Notes: a model not told the origin generated them from the letters alone. A stretch of DNA of 64,000 bases from CAWIHK01 sp963835935 (GCA_963835935.1 CAWIHK010000002.1:620001-684000), one strand, 5' to 3'. Positions 45,401 to 53,531 are shown, numbered from the stretch's first letter. Program-made: numbers and translations.

Positions 45401-45838
45401 ATATCCTACATTCACAACACGTACCTGCTGTTGTGGATACGGCACATCCGATTGATAGATATCTTGGTTCCCCGGCTGAAATTTCCGGTCTTGATGGCTC
45501 TGGGACATGCGAGTCGGTGGTTGAATCGGAACGATCCGATATTTTCCGTCGAATAACCGTTCTCCCTGTTTGACAACCGAAACACTGCCAACATCCATGT
45601 TGGAAGGAATAATAAGACGAACATACCTAACAGGTAAATCCGGCGCTCCAACTTTATCCGACGATCTGTACCCGGCAACTGTTAATTGATCGTATTCATT
45701 CGGAGTATTTCCTTCAAAAGTTCTCCATTTCGAAAATCGTACATCAGTACTCGAAAAATGTGTTGTGTGTGTAATTTGACTGACGAGAAGAGTTGGAAGC
45801 ACCAGGACAACAACAAGTAAGAGCAAACTCCTTTTCAC
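42467..45838 (-). CDS. gingipain-like C25 cysteine protease with T9SS sorting domain
   Basis: A 1123-aa secreted protease. A signal peptide (VKRSLLLLVVVLVLPTLLVSQ) precedes a propeptide-like region with VRYVRLIIPSNMDVGSV. The C25 domain has catalytic His494 in LYLVSCHGSICNY and Cys553 in VLFSESCMTACY, with GGDHTIVPPYYTQ and YPDLFVGRLPFG before them. Three or four fibronectin-III-like modules follow (repeated 'WxxxxxAxSYxVxVS' and 'TxYxWxV' patterns). The end is a T9SS type A domain: NYPNPFNPSTIIQFNL and GSGIYFYRLTC. I choose GTG at 45838 because it opens the signal peptide; an upstream TTG adds 46 residues. Confidence 0.88.
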   Translation of the reverse strand: MKRSLLLLVVVLVLPTLLVSQITHTTHFSSTDVRFSKWRTFEGNTPNEYDQLTVAGYRSSDKVGAPDLPVRYVRLIIPSNMDVGSVSVVKQGERLFDGKYRIVPIQPPTRMSQSHQDRKFQPGNQDIYQSDVPYPQQQVRVVNVGYFDGGNRIVTLELCPFQYKPLSGQLIFSEGLTYSLNLKFTLDKPLVVQHRSQKSQDVYDMILKKLVDNPEAVPLYQKRPLKILTSMEPLPSAKQSSKSSASIMSVPQKPPFAYYIIITDSTLVSSFNNFANYNENIRSCPTVIVTTEQIVAWYSQFIGPDDLVTTAIANDTAVCIRRYLKEAYSQGATFVLLGGDHTIVPPYYTQLNNRVPIVPTDWYYSVFHEIVADSSYNSYPDLFVGRLPFGFCSSSAYFGGVEKEINNWTQKVIDYETQLIAGNQFIKKILWSEADGIESIDRMQSDSVQAASEGVTMKLMAETDPIGPPDPNLSGSQTIAELKKGYGLYLVSCHGSICNYATSTKGENKSGNAFKYGVFSTKNSPQSYYYINDPGNTFESLAGSSTVLFSESCMTACYTTANDSGWICIAEAFLGDSAKGGPAYLGNTDDAAAGEVRIFLENYFVFNPGYIGVIEALSRTAMNRDGYEKYVHNLFGDPMMMVGTVRPGPFQAAKKPTLATSPIPGDSASNVELFQLLKWTGGVEAVSYDVYFGNTNPPAFQKNQKGTIYYPGILNPGTTYYWCVVEKNSNMIRYSPLWSFTTKTVQPILTLNSPVNGKFDATSTILLQWETVPDAVSYTVIVSTNINMMDPHYQVFNQQNIKTNSINVSMLQPHTNYFWIVEAISSSGSTIALSNIRNFVTGVSVSPTNGSTGVPTAPTLQWTNIYGYASYWLQVSLDSNFSSVFAGGHINSNSFKIYNVPLFNHTKYYWRIYGVFSDGSPGVVCGPWSFTTAFAAPTLLSPADGAIDQPLIDTLNWKATPGATSYIVSGNWGKATVTGTSYCVPGVHSSKYNWSVTALYPDGSATSPAWSFSTRAFNSRDGDINETGSVPLPYHLSQNYPNPFNPSTIIQFNLLDNSKVVLKIYDVLGREIRALVDDDMQAGSYTVQWDGADEKGRVVGSGIYFYRLTCGSFICTKKMMMMR

Positions 45839-46263
45839 ACTTCCCCATCTTCTCGGTGATCCTGAGATAAACTTCGTATCTCTATTTTCTATATTGCAGC
45901 CGGAACAAACCATACAGGATGATCTTGTATGATTTATCCTTGCATGTCGGATTGCAGTAAATACTGAGTTTCTCAATTACTCCCTTTGAAATTATTGTTC
46001 ATCCGATCTCCCCAACCGAAGAATTTATTTGCCGATGTTCTATTATTATTACGTATTATCAGTATTTATTTCCTCTTTGTGCAACAGAATCTTCATATTT
46101 CATATGTATTTGATCCCAGTTAGACAATTTGACCCAAAAATTAATAGAGACTTTTCGGTATGTCCGCATATTATTATTATTCTCTTGTGAGAAATACACC
46201 GATTTTCATCTCATATTTTTAGGCATGTTCTGGTATGCTAAGCTCTGAAACGATACACTCAAT
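45839..46263. other. AT-rich intergenic region upstream of the C25 protease
   Basis: About 425 bases with runs such as TATTATTATTACG and no frame with family resemblance. It should hold the promoter of the minus-strand protease gene, but no box can be named with confidence. It ends at the terminator-like hairpin at 46264. Confidence 0.4.
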
Positions 46264-46300
46264 AAAAAAACGAAATCCAACGAATTGCTGAATTTCGTTT
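46264..46300 (-). terminator. Rho-independent terminator after the tRNA region
   Basis: AAACGAAAT (46268-46276) and ATTTCGTTT (46292-46300) form a perfect 9-bp stem with a 15-base loop. Read on the minus strand the stem runs straight into a run of seven T residues. It lies just past the tRNA-Met remnant, so it probably ends transcription of the tRNA-Leu/tRNA-Met region. Confidence 0.75.
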
Positions 46301-46470
46301 GTACCGGGGGAGGGATTCCCGCCCCGCCTCGCATCATGGCTTTTTGTCGGGGCGAGGCGGGCGAACACATACACTTCCTTCGGAAGTGTAGTGCTACTCG
46401 TCCTGCTTTCGCAGGACTCGTTGCCCACGATTTCCACTGATGTTTTGCAGGAGATTATGACTCCGACGCA
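46301..46470 (-). pseudogene. decayed tRNA-Met(CAT) copy disrupted by insertions
   Basis: Two stretches match the intact tRNA-Met at 46587-46660: GTACCGGGGGAGGGATT at 46301 (acceptor 3' end and T arm) and GATTATGACTCCGACGC at 46453 (anticodon arm). Between them the T-loop TTCGAA is split by a 43-base GC-rich palindrome (46319-46361), and further hairpins follow (ACACTTCC/GGAAGTGT and TCCTGC/GCAGGA). The D arm and 5' acceptor strand are missing. It cannot fold as a tRNA. Confidence 0.65.
46318..46361. repeat. GC-rich palindrome inserted in the tRNA remnant
   Basis: Left arm CCCGCCCCGCCTCGC (46318-46332) and right arm GGGGCGAGGCGGG (about 46349-46361) form a strong hairpin around GTCGGG-flanked CATGGCTTTTTG. 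The outer bases of the insertion restore TTCGAA if removed. Related hairpins lie at 4455-4490 and 46722-46758. Confidence 0.7.
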
Positions 46471-46586
46471 TCGACTAGTTTAATTGAGGATTGAAAAGTA
46501 ATTAAAATATTCAGAAAGGAATTTGATGATCAATCATCGCTAGCTTTTTATTCTACGCTCACAGATCACTATTCAGCATTTTCTTG

Positions 46587-46660
46587 TACCGGGGGAGGGA
46601 TTCGAACCCACGACCTACGGATTATGATTCCGACGCTCTAACCGGCTGAGCTACCCCGGC
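46587..46660 (-). tRNA. tRNA-Met (anticodon CAT)
   Basis: A 74-base cloverleaf on the minus strand: acceptor GCCGGGG pairs with CCCCGGT, D arm GCTC...GAGC, anticodon stem around loop ATCATAA (anticodon CAT), extra loop AGGTC, and T arm with TTCGAAT, discriminator A. CCA is not encoded. The first acceptor pair is G-U, and the T arm has one mismatch. The AGGTC extra loop and GTCGGA anticodon stem fit elongator Met; tRNA-Ile2 (lysidine-modified CAT) is the alternative. Confidence 0.9.
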
Positions 46661-46721
46661 ATTATAAAAACATACAAATATAAATAATTTTGAGAAGTAA
46701 TTCAAGGTGATTTTGGATTGC

Positions 46722-46758
46722 GCCCGCCTGCCATGAAGGGCTTTGTGAAACGGGCAGG
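46722..46758. repeat. GC-rich palindrome of the same family
   Basis: GCCCGCCTGCCATGAAGGGC followed by TTTGTGAAACGGGCAGGG forms an imperfect hairpin related in sequence to 46318-46361 (shared CCCGCCT, ATG.GGCTTT.TG and CGGG parts). It lies in the 327-base gap between the two tRNA genes. The remainder of the gap holds no gene I can support; short tandem units follow at 46930-46985. Confidence 0.6.
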
Positions 46759-46929
46759 GAGTTTTGAGTTCGGATTGTTCAGTCTTTGATTCCAGAGTTT
46801 AGTGGCTATTACTTGAAGCAGGTCTTTTCGAAAACCCATGGATTCGATATTCATCTCTATTATCGAATGCACAAGAGTGACGAATAGTTTCTTTTTCAAA
46901 TGGGTATTCGAAGGATTGTGAAGTTATCC

Positions 46930-46985
46930 TCTATCAAATTCACAATCTCAACTCACAATTCGCCATTCACTATTCACCATTCTCT
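46930..46985. repeat. short tandem repeats at the tRNA-Leu 3' flank
   Basis: A run of related 7-8 base units (TTCACAA, ACTCACAA, ATTCGCC, ATTCACT, ATTCACC) sits directly downstream of tRNA-Leu on the minus strand. Its last part, CACTATTCACCATTCTCTTG, closely matches the 3' flank of tRNA-Met at 46567-46586. Confidence 0.5.
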
Positions 46986-46987
46986 TG

Positions 46988-47071
46988 TGCCCCGGGAGAG
47001 ACTCGAACTCTCATGTCGGTTAAGACACTGGATCCTAAGTCCAGCCTGTATACCAATTTCAGCACCGGGGC
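46988..47071 (-). tRNA. tRNA-Leu (anticodon TAG)
   Basis: An 84-base class II tRNA on the minus strand: acceptor GCCCCGG pairs with CCGGGGC, D arm, anticodon stem CTGGA/TCCAG around loop CTTAGGA (anticodon TAG), a long variable arm (TGTCTTAACCGACATG) and T arm AGAGT/CTCTC with TTCGAG-type loop, discriminator A. CCA is not encoded. The long variable arm and anticodon identify leucine. Confidence 0.93.
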
Positions 47072-47129
47072 ATAAACAGACATAAATTAATGATTCTCGA
47101 TAAGAATTACAAATAAAATGGTAGGGTGA

Positions 47130-47190
47130 GATTCGGAGTTCAGGCTTAAGAGTCCAAAAACCCTGAACCTTGAACTCAAAACTCTGAATC
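47130..47190. repeat. inverted repeat of GTTCARR-type heptamers
   Basis: GATTCGGAGTTCAGG at 47130 pairs with the inverse of CCTGAACCTTGAACTC...CTGAATC ending at 47190. The units match those of the outer arms at 2301 and 2610. It sits directly after the stop of the DUF3267 gene and before tRNA-Leu, so it could also act as a terminator hairpin. Confidence 0.6.
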
Positions 47191-47197
47191 TTCTCCT

Positions 47198-47800
47198 TCA
47201 CGAATGATCGATATTTTTTTTTACATAACAACCTACGCGTGTTGGATGATCCATAACCAGCGTGTGCGGGTCGATATTTTTGATAATCCATAAAACGGCT
47301 GCGTCACCGCCAGCGCCAAGAATGAAGAGCAAACCGCACAGCAACAAAACGACACTTCCTGTAACGATCGCAACTATACAAGGAATAAAACCAAGTACGA
47401 TCATTGGAATGGCGCTTCCGAACCGATATGCACGAGCCCTGATAGGTATTTTCAGGTGTGCGAAAGGCGATAACGTCGGCCAATGAAATCCAAATTTCAA
47501 ATTTCGAAAAGATGTCCGGCTGAGGATGATCCATGTGATTCCGTGCAGTAATTCGTGTAGAATAACACCACCGAGGATAGCCAACAAAAACCAGTAATAA
47601 TCGATCCTTATTTGCTTGATGAATAATCCCGGTGTAATCCAGATAATATTATGAAAGAATACGAAACCTCCGGTTGCAAGAATCATAAAAGGTAACGGAA
47701 AGATTACTCCGATTATATTCGCTTTCGTGAAGCTAATCGAATAATCAATCCAACTTTCATCCAGAGTTGTGAAGTCCTGGGAATTATTTGGAATCGGCAT
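47198..47800 (-). CDS. DUF3267-family putative membrane zinc metalloprotease
   Basis: A 200-aa membrane protein with about four to five helices. The helix ILGGVILHELLHGITWIILS carries HELLH, a zinc-binding HExxH-type motif, and FGFHWPTLSPFAHLKIPIRA follows, as in DUF3267 (putative zincin). The later helices end near AVLWIIKNIDPHTLVMDHPT, where the Asp may be the third ligand. The substrate is unknown; some family members are linked to regulated intramembrane proteolysis by guess only. The start lies inside the 3' end of the TolB-like gene (17-base overlap), so the two are coupled. Confidence 0.8.
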   Translation of the reverse strand: MPIPNNSQDFTTLDESWIDYSISFTKANIIGVIFPLPFMILATGGFVFFHNIIWITPGLFIKQIRIDYYWFLLAILGGVILHELLHGITWIILSRTSFRNLKFGFHWPTLSPFAHLKIPIRARAYRFGSAIPMIVLGFIPCIVAIVTGSVVLLLCGLLFILGAGGDAAVLWIIKNIDPHTLVMDHPTRVGCYVKKNIDHS

Positions 47801-49130
47801 TTGGTTTTTTATAGTACGGATTCAATTGTAGTGCTGCTACAGCACGATTCATGAAACCCACTGGAAAAGTAATTCTTTTATCCTGCCCGCCATCTTTCGA
47901 GATATAATACAACACAGTACCATGAGGGTAGTCGTCGCGGCTAAAAAGAATTGTCTCGTCATCCGGACACCAACAAGGGAAGAATTCGTTGGTAGTCGGG
48001 TGGTAGAATCGAGTAACTATTTTCGGTTTTTTATCTTTCGGATTAAAAACGTACAAGGATAACAACTGGGGCATTTCTATTTCGCTTAACGAATCGGGTT
48101 GTGTTGTGTATAGAAGAATATTTTGTTTTGATGCCCATCTGATATTTGCCGCGGTACTGTCAGATACTTTCTTAGCCTTAAATGTTTTTATATCCAACAA
48201 GTATAATTCACCCCAAAGCAATTTTTTCGACATGCCAATATATGCGAGCTGAGTGCCATCAGGCGACCAAACTGCTTCCGTAATACCTTCTTGCGGTTTT
48301 GTGATCCTTTTGACTTTTCCTCCTGCGACAGAAAGTAAGAATGCATCACCACTTTGTTGAGCCATTGCTATTATCCATTTACCATCCGGGGAAATTTTAA
48401 TCATTGATGGTTTTTCCGGAATTGTACCGAGTAATTTGGCCGGTTTGCTGTCGAGATTATTTCGATATATGGAAAATTTGTTGCCTGTGCCTACAACGAA
48501 ACTGATAGCATTCCCGTCCGGGAACCATTCAAACATTGAAATATTTGATGGCCATAGTTCGGTTCGGGCGAATGAATTTTTAACATCCAAGAGCGAAAGT
48601 TCTCCTGTTTCATTCTTAAGAAGTAAATTGAGACCTGAAGGAGACCATGCGCACGAATTAACAGAATCTGTCGATTCGTATATCGATTTTCTTTTAATTA
48701 CATCGTAGAGCATAAGATGTCCATTATCCGATCTATAGGCGAGAATAAGTGAGTCGGAAGCCCACTCTAGATATATTGTTGAGGTGTGCGTGGAGATTGT
48801 GTCCACAATTGTATAAATCGGATTTGGTTTTGCGAGCATTAACATACGGTGAAAATTTTTATCGATGACTGTAAATGCACAGCAATATTTAACTTTAGGC
48901 CATCGTATCGGTTCGATAAACAAGGCGGGCGTATCCAATTCAATATGGTGCATATATTTTCCGTCGTAGTTCACAAGATAAATATCCTGCTGTCCGGTTT
49001 CGATTGTTGTTGAAACAAGAGCCATATAACCGATAGAGGCAGGAATGTCCTGCGCTTTAATACCAGCGCCGATAATGATATTTAATAGTTGATAGACAAC
49101 AATCGTTGTAATCCAATGTTGATTCTTCAT
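47784..49130 (-). CDS. secreted TolB-like beta-propeller protein
   Basis: A 448-aa exported protein: the N-terminus HWITTIVVYQLLNIIIGAG is a signal peptide with likely cleavage near KAQD. The rest is a six- or seven-blade propeller with PD40/WD40-like units: WSPSGLNLLLKNETGELSLL, ISPDGKWIIAMAQQSGDAFL, WSPDGTQLAYIGMSKKLLWG and WCPDDETILFSRDDYPHGTV. Such propellers bind proteins or ligands in the periplasm; no enzyme motif is seen. It overlaps the following membrane metalloprotease-like gene by 17 bases. Confidence 0.85.
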   Translation of the reverse strand: MKNQHWITTIVVYQLLNIIIGAGIKAQDIPASIGYMALVSTTIETGQQDIYLVNYDGKYMHHIELDTPALFIEPIRWPKVKYCCAFTVIDKNFHRMLMLAKPNPIYTIVDTISTHTSTIYLEWASDSLILAYRSDNGHLMLYDVIKRKSIYESTDSVNSCAWSPSGLNLLLKNETGELSLLDVKNSFARTELWPSNISMFEWFPDGNAISFVVGTGNKFSIYRNNLDSKPAKLLGTIPEKPSMIKISPDGKWIIAMAQQSGDAFLLSVAGGKVKRITKPQEGITEAVWSPDGTQLAYIGMSKKLLWGELYLLDIKTFKAKKVSDSTAANIRWASKQNILLYTTQPDSLSEIEMPQLLSLYVFNPKDKKPKIVTRFYHPTTNEFFPCWCPDDETILFSRDDYPHGTVLYYISKDGGQDKRITFPVGFMNRAVAALQLNPYYKKPNADSK

Positions 49131-49321
49131 TCACTAAACTCCTTCTATAGAAAATTTTCGATGAATTTAAATATAAACAATGCATTAGATAAAATCATGT
49201 AGAAAAAAGCATCAATGCCATTTTCACGTAATAGACGAAGTCGTGCGAAAAAAGTGCCATAAGTACGCATGGCCAGAAAGTATCATTTGGATTTTTTCTT
49301 TCGTCTATCTACATTGATAGT

Positions 49322-50011
49322 ATGTGGAAAAGAATTCTTTGCATATCGATATTGGTTATCGGAACATGCTCTTTTTGTCCCGCTCAAGGAAATAAAAATA
49401 CAGGAGTTAAATTTTCAAGTCAGGTTCGGATTGCGCGATTGAAATACAGCGGCGGTGGCGATTGGTATAACGGACAGACCGAAGAAGTGAATCTTCTGCA
49501 ATTCATTCGTGAGAATACAACCATTGACACATATCCGGAATACACATTCGTAGAATTATCCGACGATCGGGTGTTTTCTTTCCCAATTATTTTCATGACC
49601 GGACACGGAAATATCGCATTCAGCGATTATGAAATTCGCAGATTGCGTGAGTATCTTCAAGCGGGAGGATTCTTATATGCAGACGATGATTATGGAATGG
49701 ACAAAGCTTTCCGCCGTGAAATAAAAAAAGTATTTCCTGATATTCCACTTGCCGAGTTGCCGTTTTCGTACGGTTTGTTTCATGTCCATTATCAATTTCC
49801 GAACGGCGTTCCAAAGACTCACGAGCATGATGGAAAACCTCCGCAAGGATTCGGAATATTTTTAAACGGCAGGCTCGCAGTGCTCTATACTTATGAATCG
49901 AATCCCAGCGATGGATGGGACGATCCGGAAGTTCATAACGATCCGCCGGAAAAAAGATTGCAGGCGCTTCAATTCGGAACAAATATTATCGTGTGGGTTT
50001 TGACTCAATGA
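49322..50011 (+). CDS. DUF4159 domain protein, exported
   Basis: A 229-aa protein with signal peptide (ILCISILVIGTCSFCPAQG). The mature part matches DUF4159: FSSQVRIARLKYSGGGDWYN, the FPIIFMTGHGNIAFSDYEIR segment, LQAGGFLYADDDYGMDKAFR and LFHVHYQFPNGVPKTHEHDG. DUF4159 is a glutamine-amidotransferase-like fold without a known reaction. It is translationally coupled to DUF4175 through ATGA, a pairing that I recall from Bacteroidota operons with MoxR/BatA-type genes; those are not here. Confidence 0.88.
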   Translation: MWKRILCISILVIGTCSFCPAQGNKNTGVKFSSQVRIARLKYSGGGDWYNGQTEEVNLLQFIRENTTIDTYPEYTFVELSDDRVFSFPIIFMTGHGNIAFSDYEIRRLREYLQAGGFLYADDDYGMDKAFRREIKKVFPDIPLAELPFSYGLFHVHYQFPNGVPKTHEHDGKPPQGFGIFLNGRLAVLYTYESNPSDGWDDPEVHNDPPEKRLQALQFGTNIIVWVLTQ

Positions 50012-53000
50012 TGAATCCCTCAATCGATGACATACGATCTCGTTTAGCCAAACTTCGAGCAAAGGCGTTTAGTGTTGAACGCCGCGACGGCCTTGCGAGA
50101 TTTATATTGTTGCTGACGAGCGTCGTGGCGTTGCTCAGCATCATCGAAGCCCTCTTTCACTCCTCACCAATGGTGCGTGCATGTTTGGTCTCCATCGGAG
50201 TTCTCACAATAACATTGGGTGTGTGGAAATTTTTAATCCTGCCTTTTTATCGCATGCACAGCAAACACCCGCCATTCACCGATCATGATTTAGCAAAACT
50301 CGTTGGTAAAAAATTTCCGGAGATACGGGATCGACTGGTAAACATTCTCCAAATAGTCGAAGAACAAGAACGAACGCCTCAGATGTTTTCATCGAGTCTC
50401 ATTGATGCGGCTGTTCGGGACATGCATTCACACATCACTGAGTATAATTTCGCTTCCGTCATAGACGAAACTCCCGCATCACAACTGCTGCGGCGAGTCG
50501 TGGCCGGCCTTGGGTTGTATGTTGTGTTATGTGTTCTTGTGCCCTCATTTTTTTTACAAGCCGGATATCGCCTCATTCACTTTACAGAAGTCTTCGCAGC
50601 TCCGGCACCGTTTACATTTCATATAGGCCCTGGCGATACTACTGTGGTTAAAGGGACAGATGTCATTATCACTCTCAAACTAATTGGCGAACAACGAACT
50701 ACAGCAGAATTGATCGTACACACAAATGGATTGCTGAATGAACAAACTATACAGGCTCAACGTGATTCTAATTTCCAATTTCAGTGGCACCTACCTCTTG
50801 TTAAGAATTCTTTGGAATATTGTGCACGCGTCAACGATTATAAGAGTCGTGAATATACAATCAATGTGATTGATCGACCGATGGTCAAGAGTTTTCGGAT
50901 TATACTGAAACCGCCTGGCTATACAGGACTTCAATCTCAGATGCTCGATGAGAATATGGGAGACATAACGGCTTTGTCCGGCACACACGTTGAAATGTCT
51001 GTGAATGTGAACAAGGATTCAACAAAGGGATGGATTGTTTTTTCAGACAGTACAAAACACTTTTTAGAAGGCACCGGAAAAGAACTTCACGGATCGTTCA
51101 TAGTAAAATCATCTTCCAGTTATTCAATCGGTTTGGAAGATCAACATCACATTGCCGGCATAGATCCCGTCTGGTACAAAATTCAGGCTGTGGATGATCA
51201 GCCGCCGTCAATTGCGATAACTGTGCCCGGACGCAATGTCGATCTCGGAGATCAGAAAGCGTTGCAGCTGCTCATCAACATTCATGACGATTTTGGATTC
51301 TCTCTCTTGCGGCTTCACTACCGTTTGTCGCAATCAAAGTACGAAGCTCCACAAAAGGAATATACTGTTGCCGATATCCCACTGCCTTCCGCGCCGCCTC
51401 TTCCTGCCGGCGAATATGAATTGAATGTCCCATACTCGTGGGATCTCACGCCGCTCAACCTGGCGGCGGAAGATGTAGTTTCATATTTTGCAGAAGTCTT
51501 TGATAACGACCGTGTACACGGACCTAAAGCAGCAAAAAGTCAGGAATTTACAATTCGGTATCCGTCGCTTGATGAATTATTCACAGACACCGATAAGAAG
51601 CAAGTGGAAGCCGAACAAAATCTGGTCGAGTCGCTCAAGGAATCTGAATCTCTAAAAAAATCTCTTGATCAAATTTCGGATCAATTAAAAAAGAATCAAA
51701 AGAACGAGTGGCAAGATAAAAAGAAAATGGAAGAGATAGCGAAGCGTTACGATGAACTTCGAAAAAATGTGCAGGAAAATTCCCAACATCTCGATTCAAC
51801 CGTCGCATCGATGATGAAAAATAATGTCTTATCACAGGAGACACTCGACAAATATTTGGAATTGCAACAATTGCTGCAACAAATCGATTCGCCAGAATTG
51901 CAGGCGACGCTGAGACAAATGCAGGAAGCGCTTCGCAATGTCAATCAGGAACAAATGCGTAATGCGCTCCAACAAATGTCGTTCAGTGAAGAAACGTTTC
52001 GTAAAAGTATCGAACGGACATTGAGTTTGTTGAAGCGAATTCAAATCGAACAAAAACTCGACGAGGTCATCAAACGAACTAATGAACTCAAAAACCAACA
52101 AGAAACATTGAAGAACCAAACGGCGAAGGCGTCGCGTAATGATCAACAGCAGTTGCAAAAGCTGGCGGAACAACAGAAAGATCTTAAAAAAGAATTTAAA
52201 CAATTGGAAAAAACTCTGGCTGAACTTCAAAAAAAGATGGATGAATTTCCAGACGATATGCCTTTACAAGAGTACGCTAATGCCGTCGATTCCCTCGGGA
52301 AAATGGATGTTGCGTCAACGATGCAACAAGCTAAAAATAATCTCGAGCAGGGTCAAACTCAAAGTGCACAACAACAGCAACAAAATGCAGAACAATCCCT
52401 CAGTCAATTTGCTCAGCAAATGATGCGTACACAAAATGCGATGCGGCAAAAAATGCAAAACAAAATCTTGGCAGGATTCAAAAAAGCGATGCATAATTTG
52501 CTGGATTTGTCGGAGAGAGAAGAAGATCTGAAAAATGAAACACGTTCTTTGGATCCTTCATCACAACGGATGAGGGAGAATACTGAAAATCAATTGCACA
52601 TTCTGGAAGACCTTCAAAAACTTTCGAACGACTTGGCATCGATGTCTAAACAAACATTTGCCGTAACACCGCAAATGGGCAAGACGCTCGGCAAAGCAAA
52701 TTCATCGATCAACTCTGCGTTGGAAGCGCTTGAAGAGAGAAACGGCCAGTCCGCATCCCGGTATCAGACCGATGCCATGGCGGCATTCAACGATGCTGTA
52801 GGTCAGATTGGAGATGCGATGAACCAGGCACAACAAGGAGGACAAGGAGGGCTTGGTTCGCTGCTTAACCAACTCGCGATGATGGCAGCACGCCAACAAG
52901 GAATCAATGGGCAGACTCAGCAATTAGGAGAAAATGGATCACTAACCGCAGAGCAAGCCGCTCAAGCCGCAAGACTCGCTGGAGAACAATCCGCAATCCA

Positions 53001-53397
53001 GAAATCGTTGGAACAACTCGCACAGGAAGCGCAGCAATCTCGTGTGCAGGATCGGTTACTGGGAAATCTTAATGAGATTTCAGATGAGATGAAAGAAGTG
53101 GTTAAAGACCTCGAACAAAACGATGTGTCGGAAAATACAACTAAACACCAAGACCGCATCCTATCTCGTTTGCTCGATGCGCAACGTTCGATGCGTGAAC
53201 GCGATTATGAAAAACGGCGGCGTGCAGAAACGGGGAAAGATATTCAACGGCCGTCGCCTGTTGAATTAAATTCATCACAACTTAACGGACAATCTCGTTT
53301 GATGCAAGATTTGCAAAAGGCGATGCAGCAAGGATATACCAAAGAGTATCAAGAGTTAATCAGAAAGTATTTCGAGATGCTTGAAAGAAAAAACTGA
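50008..53397 (+). CDS. DUF4175 family large membrane protein with coiled coils
   Basis: A 1129-aa protein. Two hydrophobic segments near residues 28-75 and one near 150-180 anchor an N-terminal DUF4175-like region with an extracytoplasmic beta-rich part (YTGLQSQMLDENMGDITALS, WYKIQAVDDQPPSIAITVPG). From about residue 520 to the end it is almost wholly helical, rich in Gln, Glu and Lys, with long heptad coiled coils (LQQLLQQIDSPELQATLRQM, QQQLQKLAEQQKDLKKEFKQ). It may be a cell-envelope scaffold. The start ATG overlaps the DUF4159 stop (ATGATGA), so it is coupled. Confidence 0.82.
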   Translation: MMNPSIDDIRSRLAKLRAKAFSVERRDGLARFILLLTSVVALLSIIEALFHSSPMVRACLVSIGVLTITLGVWKFLILPFYRMHSKHPPFTDHDLAKLVGKKFPEIRDRLVNILQIVEEQERTPQMFSSSLIDAAVRDMHSHITEYNFASVIDETPASQLLRRVVAGLGLYVVLCVLVPSFFLQAGYRLIHFTEVFAAPAPFTFHIGPGDTTVVKGTDVIITLKLIGEQRTTAELIVHTNGLLNEQTIQAQRDSNFQFQWHLPLVKNSLEYCARVNDYKSREYTINVIDRPMVKSFRIILKPPGYTGLQSQMLDENMGDITALSGTHVEMSVNVNKDSTKGWIVFSDSTKHFLEGTGKELHGSFIVKSSSSYSIGLEDQHHIAGIDPVWYKIQAVDDQPPSIAITVPGRNVDLGDQKALQLLINIHDDFGFSLLRLHYRLSQSKYEAPQKEYTVADIPLPSAPPLPAGEYELNVPYSWDLTPLNLAAEDVVSYFAEVFDNDRVHGPKAAKSQEFTIRYPSLDELFTDTDKKQVEAEQNLVESLKESESLKKSLDQISDQLKKNQKNEWQDKKKMEEIAKRYDELRKNVQENSQHLDSTVASMMKNNVLSQETLDKYLELQQLLQQIDSPELQATLRQMQEALRNVNQEQMRNALQQMSFSEETFRKSIERTLSLLKRIQIEQKLDEVIKRTNELKNQQETLKNQTAKASRNDQQQLQKLAEQQKDLKKEFKQLEKTLAELQKKMDEFPDDMPLQEYANAVDSLGKMDVASTMQQAKNNLEQGQTQSAQQQQQNAEQSLSQFAQQMMRTQNAMRQKMQNKILAGFKKAMHNLLDLSEREEDLKNETRSLDPSSQRMRENTENQLHILEDLQKLSNDLASMSKQTFAVTPQMGKTLGKANSSINSALEALEERNGQSASRYQTDAMAAFNDAVGQIGDAMNQAQQGGQGGLGSLLNQLAMMAARQQGINGQTQQLGENGSLTAEQAAQAARLAGEQSAIQKSLEQLAQEAQQSRVQDRLLGNLNEISDEMKEVVKDLEQNDVSENTTKHQDRILSRLLDAQRSMRERDYEKRRRAETGKDIQRPSPVELNSSQLNGQSRLMQDLQKAMQQGYTKEYQELIRKYFEMLERKN

Positions 53398-53531
53398 CAC
53401 GACAGAAAAACGATATAACCTCCAAAATAAATTATTATTTTTTGTAATAATAGGGAACTTTTTCCAAAACCTTGCTCTTCTGCATTCCTTTGATTATACT
53501 GAAAAGAGAATTCGAGGGAAAAATCGGGTTA

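Noticed and set aside
46219..46437. A 72-codon frame across the tRNA remnant
   Set aside because: It is explained by the decayed tRNA, its hairpins and the terminator; no protein family fits.
46702..46899. A 65-codon minus-strand frame between the two tRNA genes
   Set aside because: It overlaps the GC-rich palindrome and low-complexity repeats; no family or ribosome binding site supports it.
52139..52423. Alternative frames within the DUF4175 Gln-rich region
   Set aside because: They are by-products of the CAA/CAG-rich coiled-coil coding sequence.
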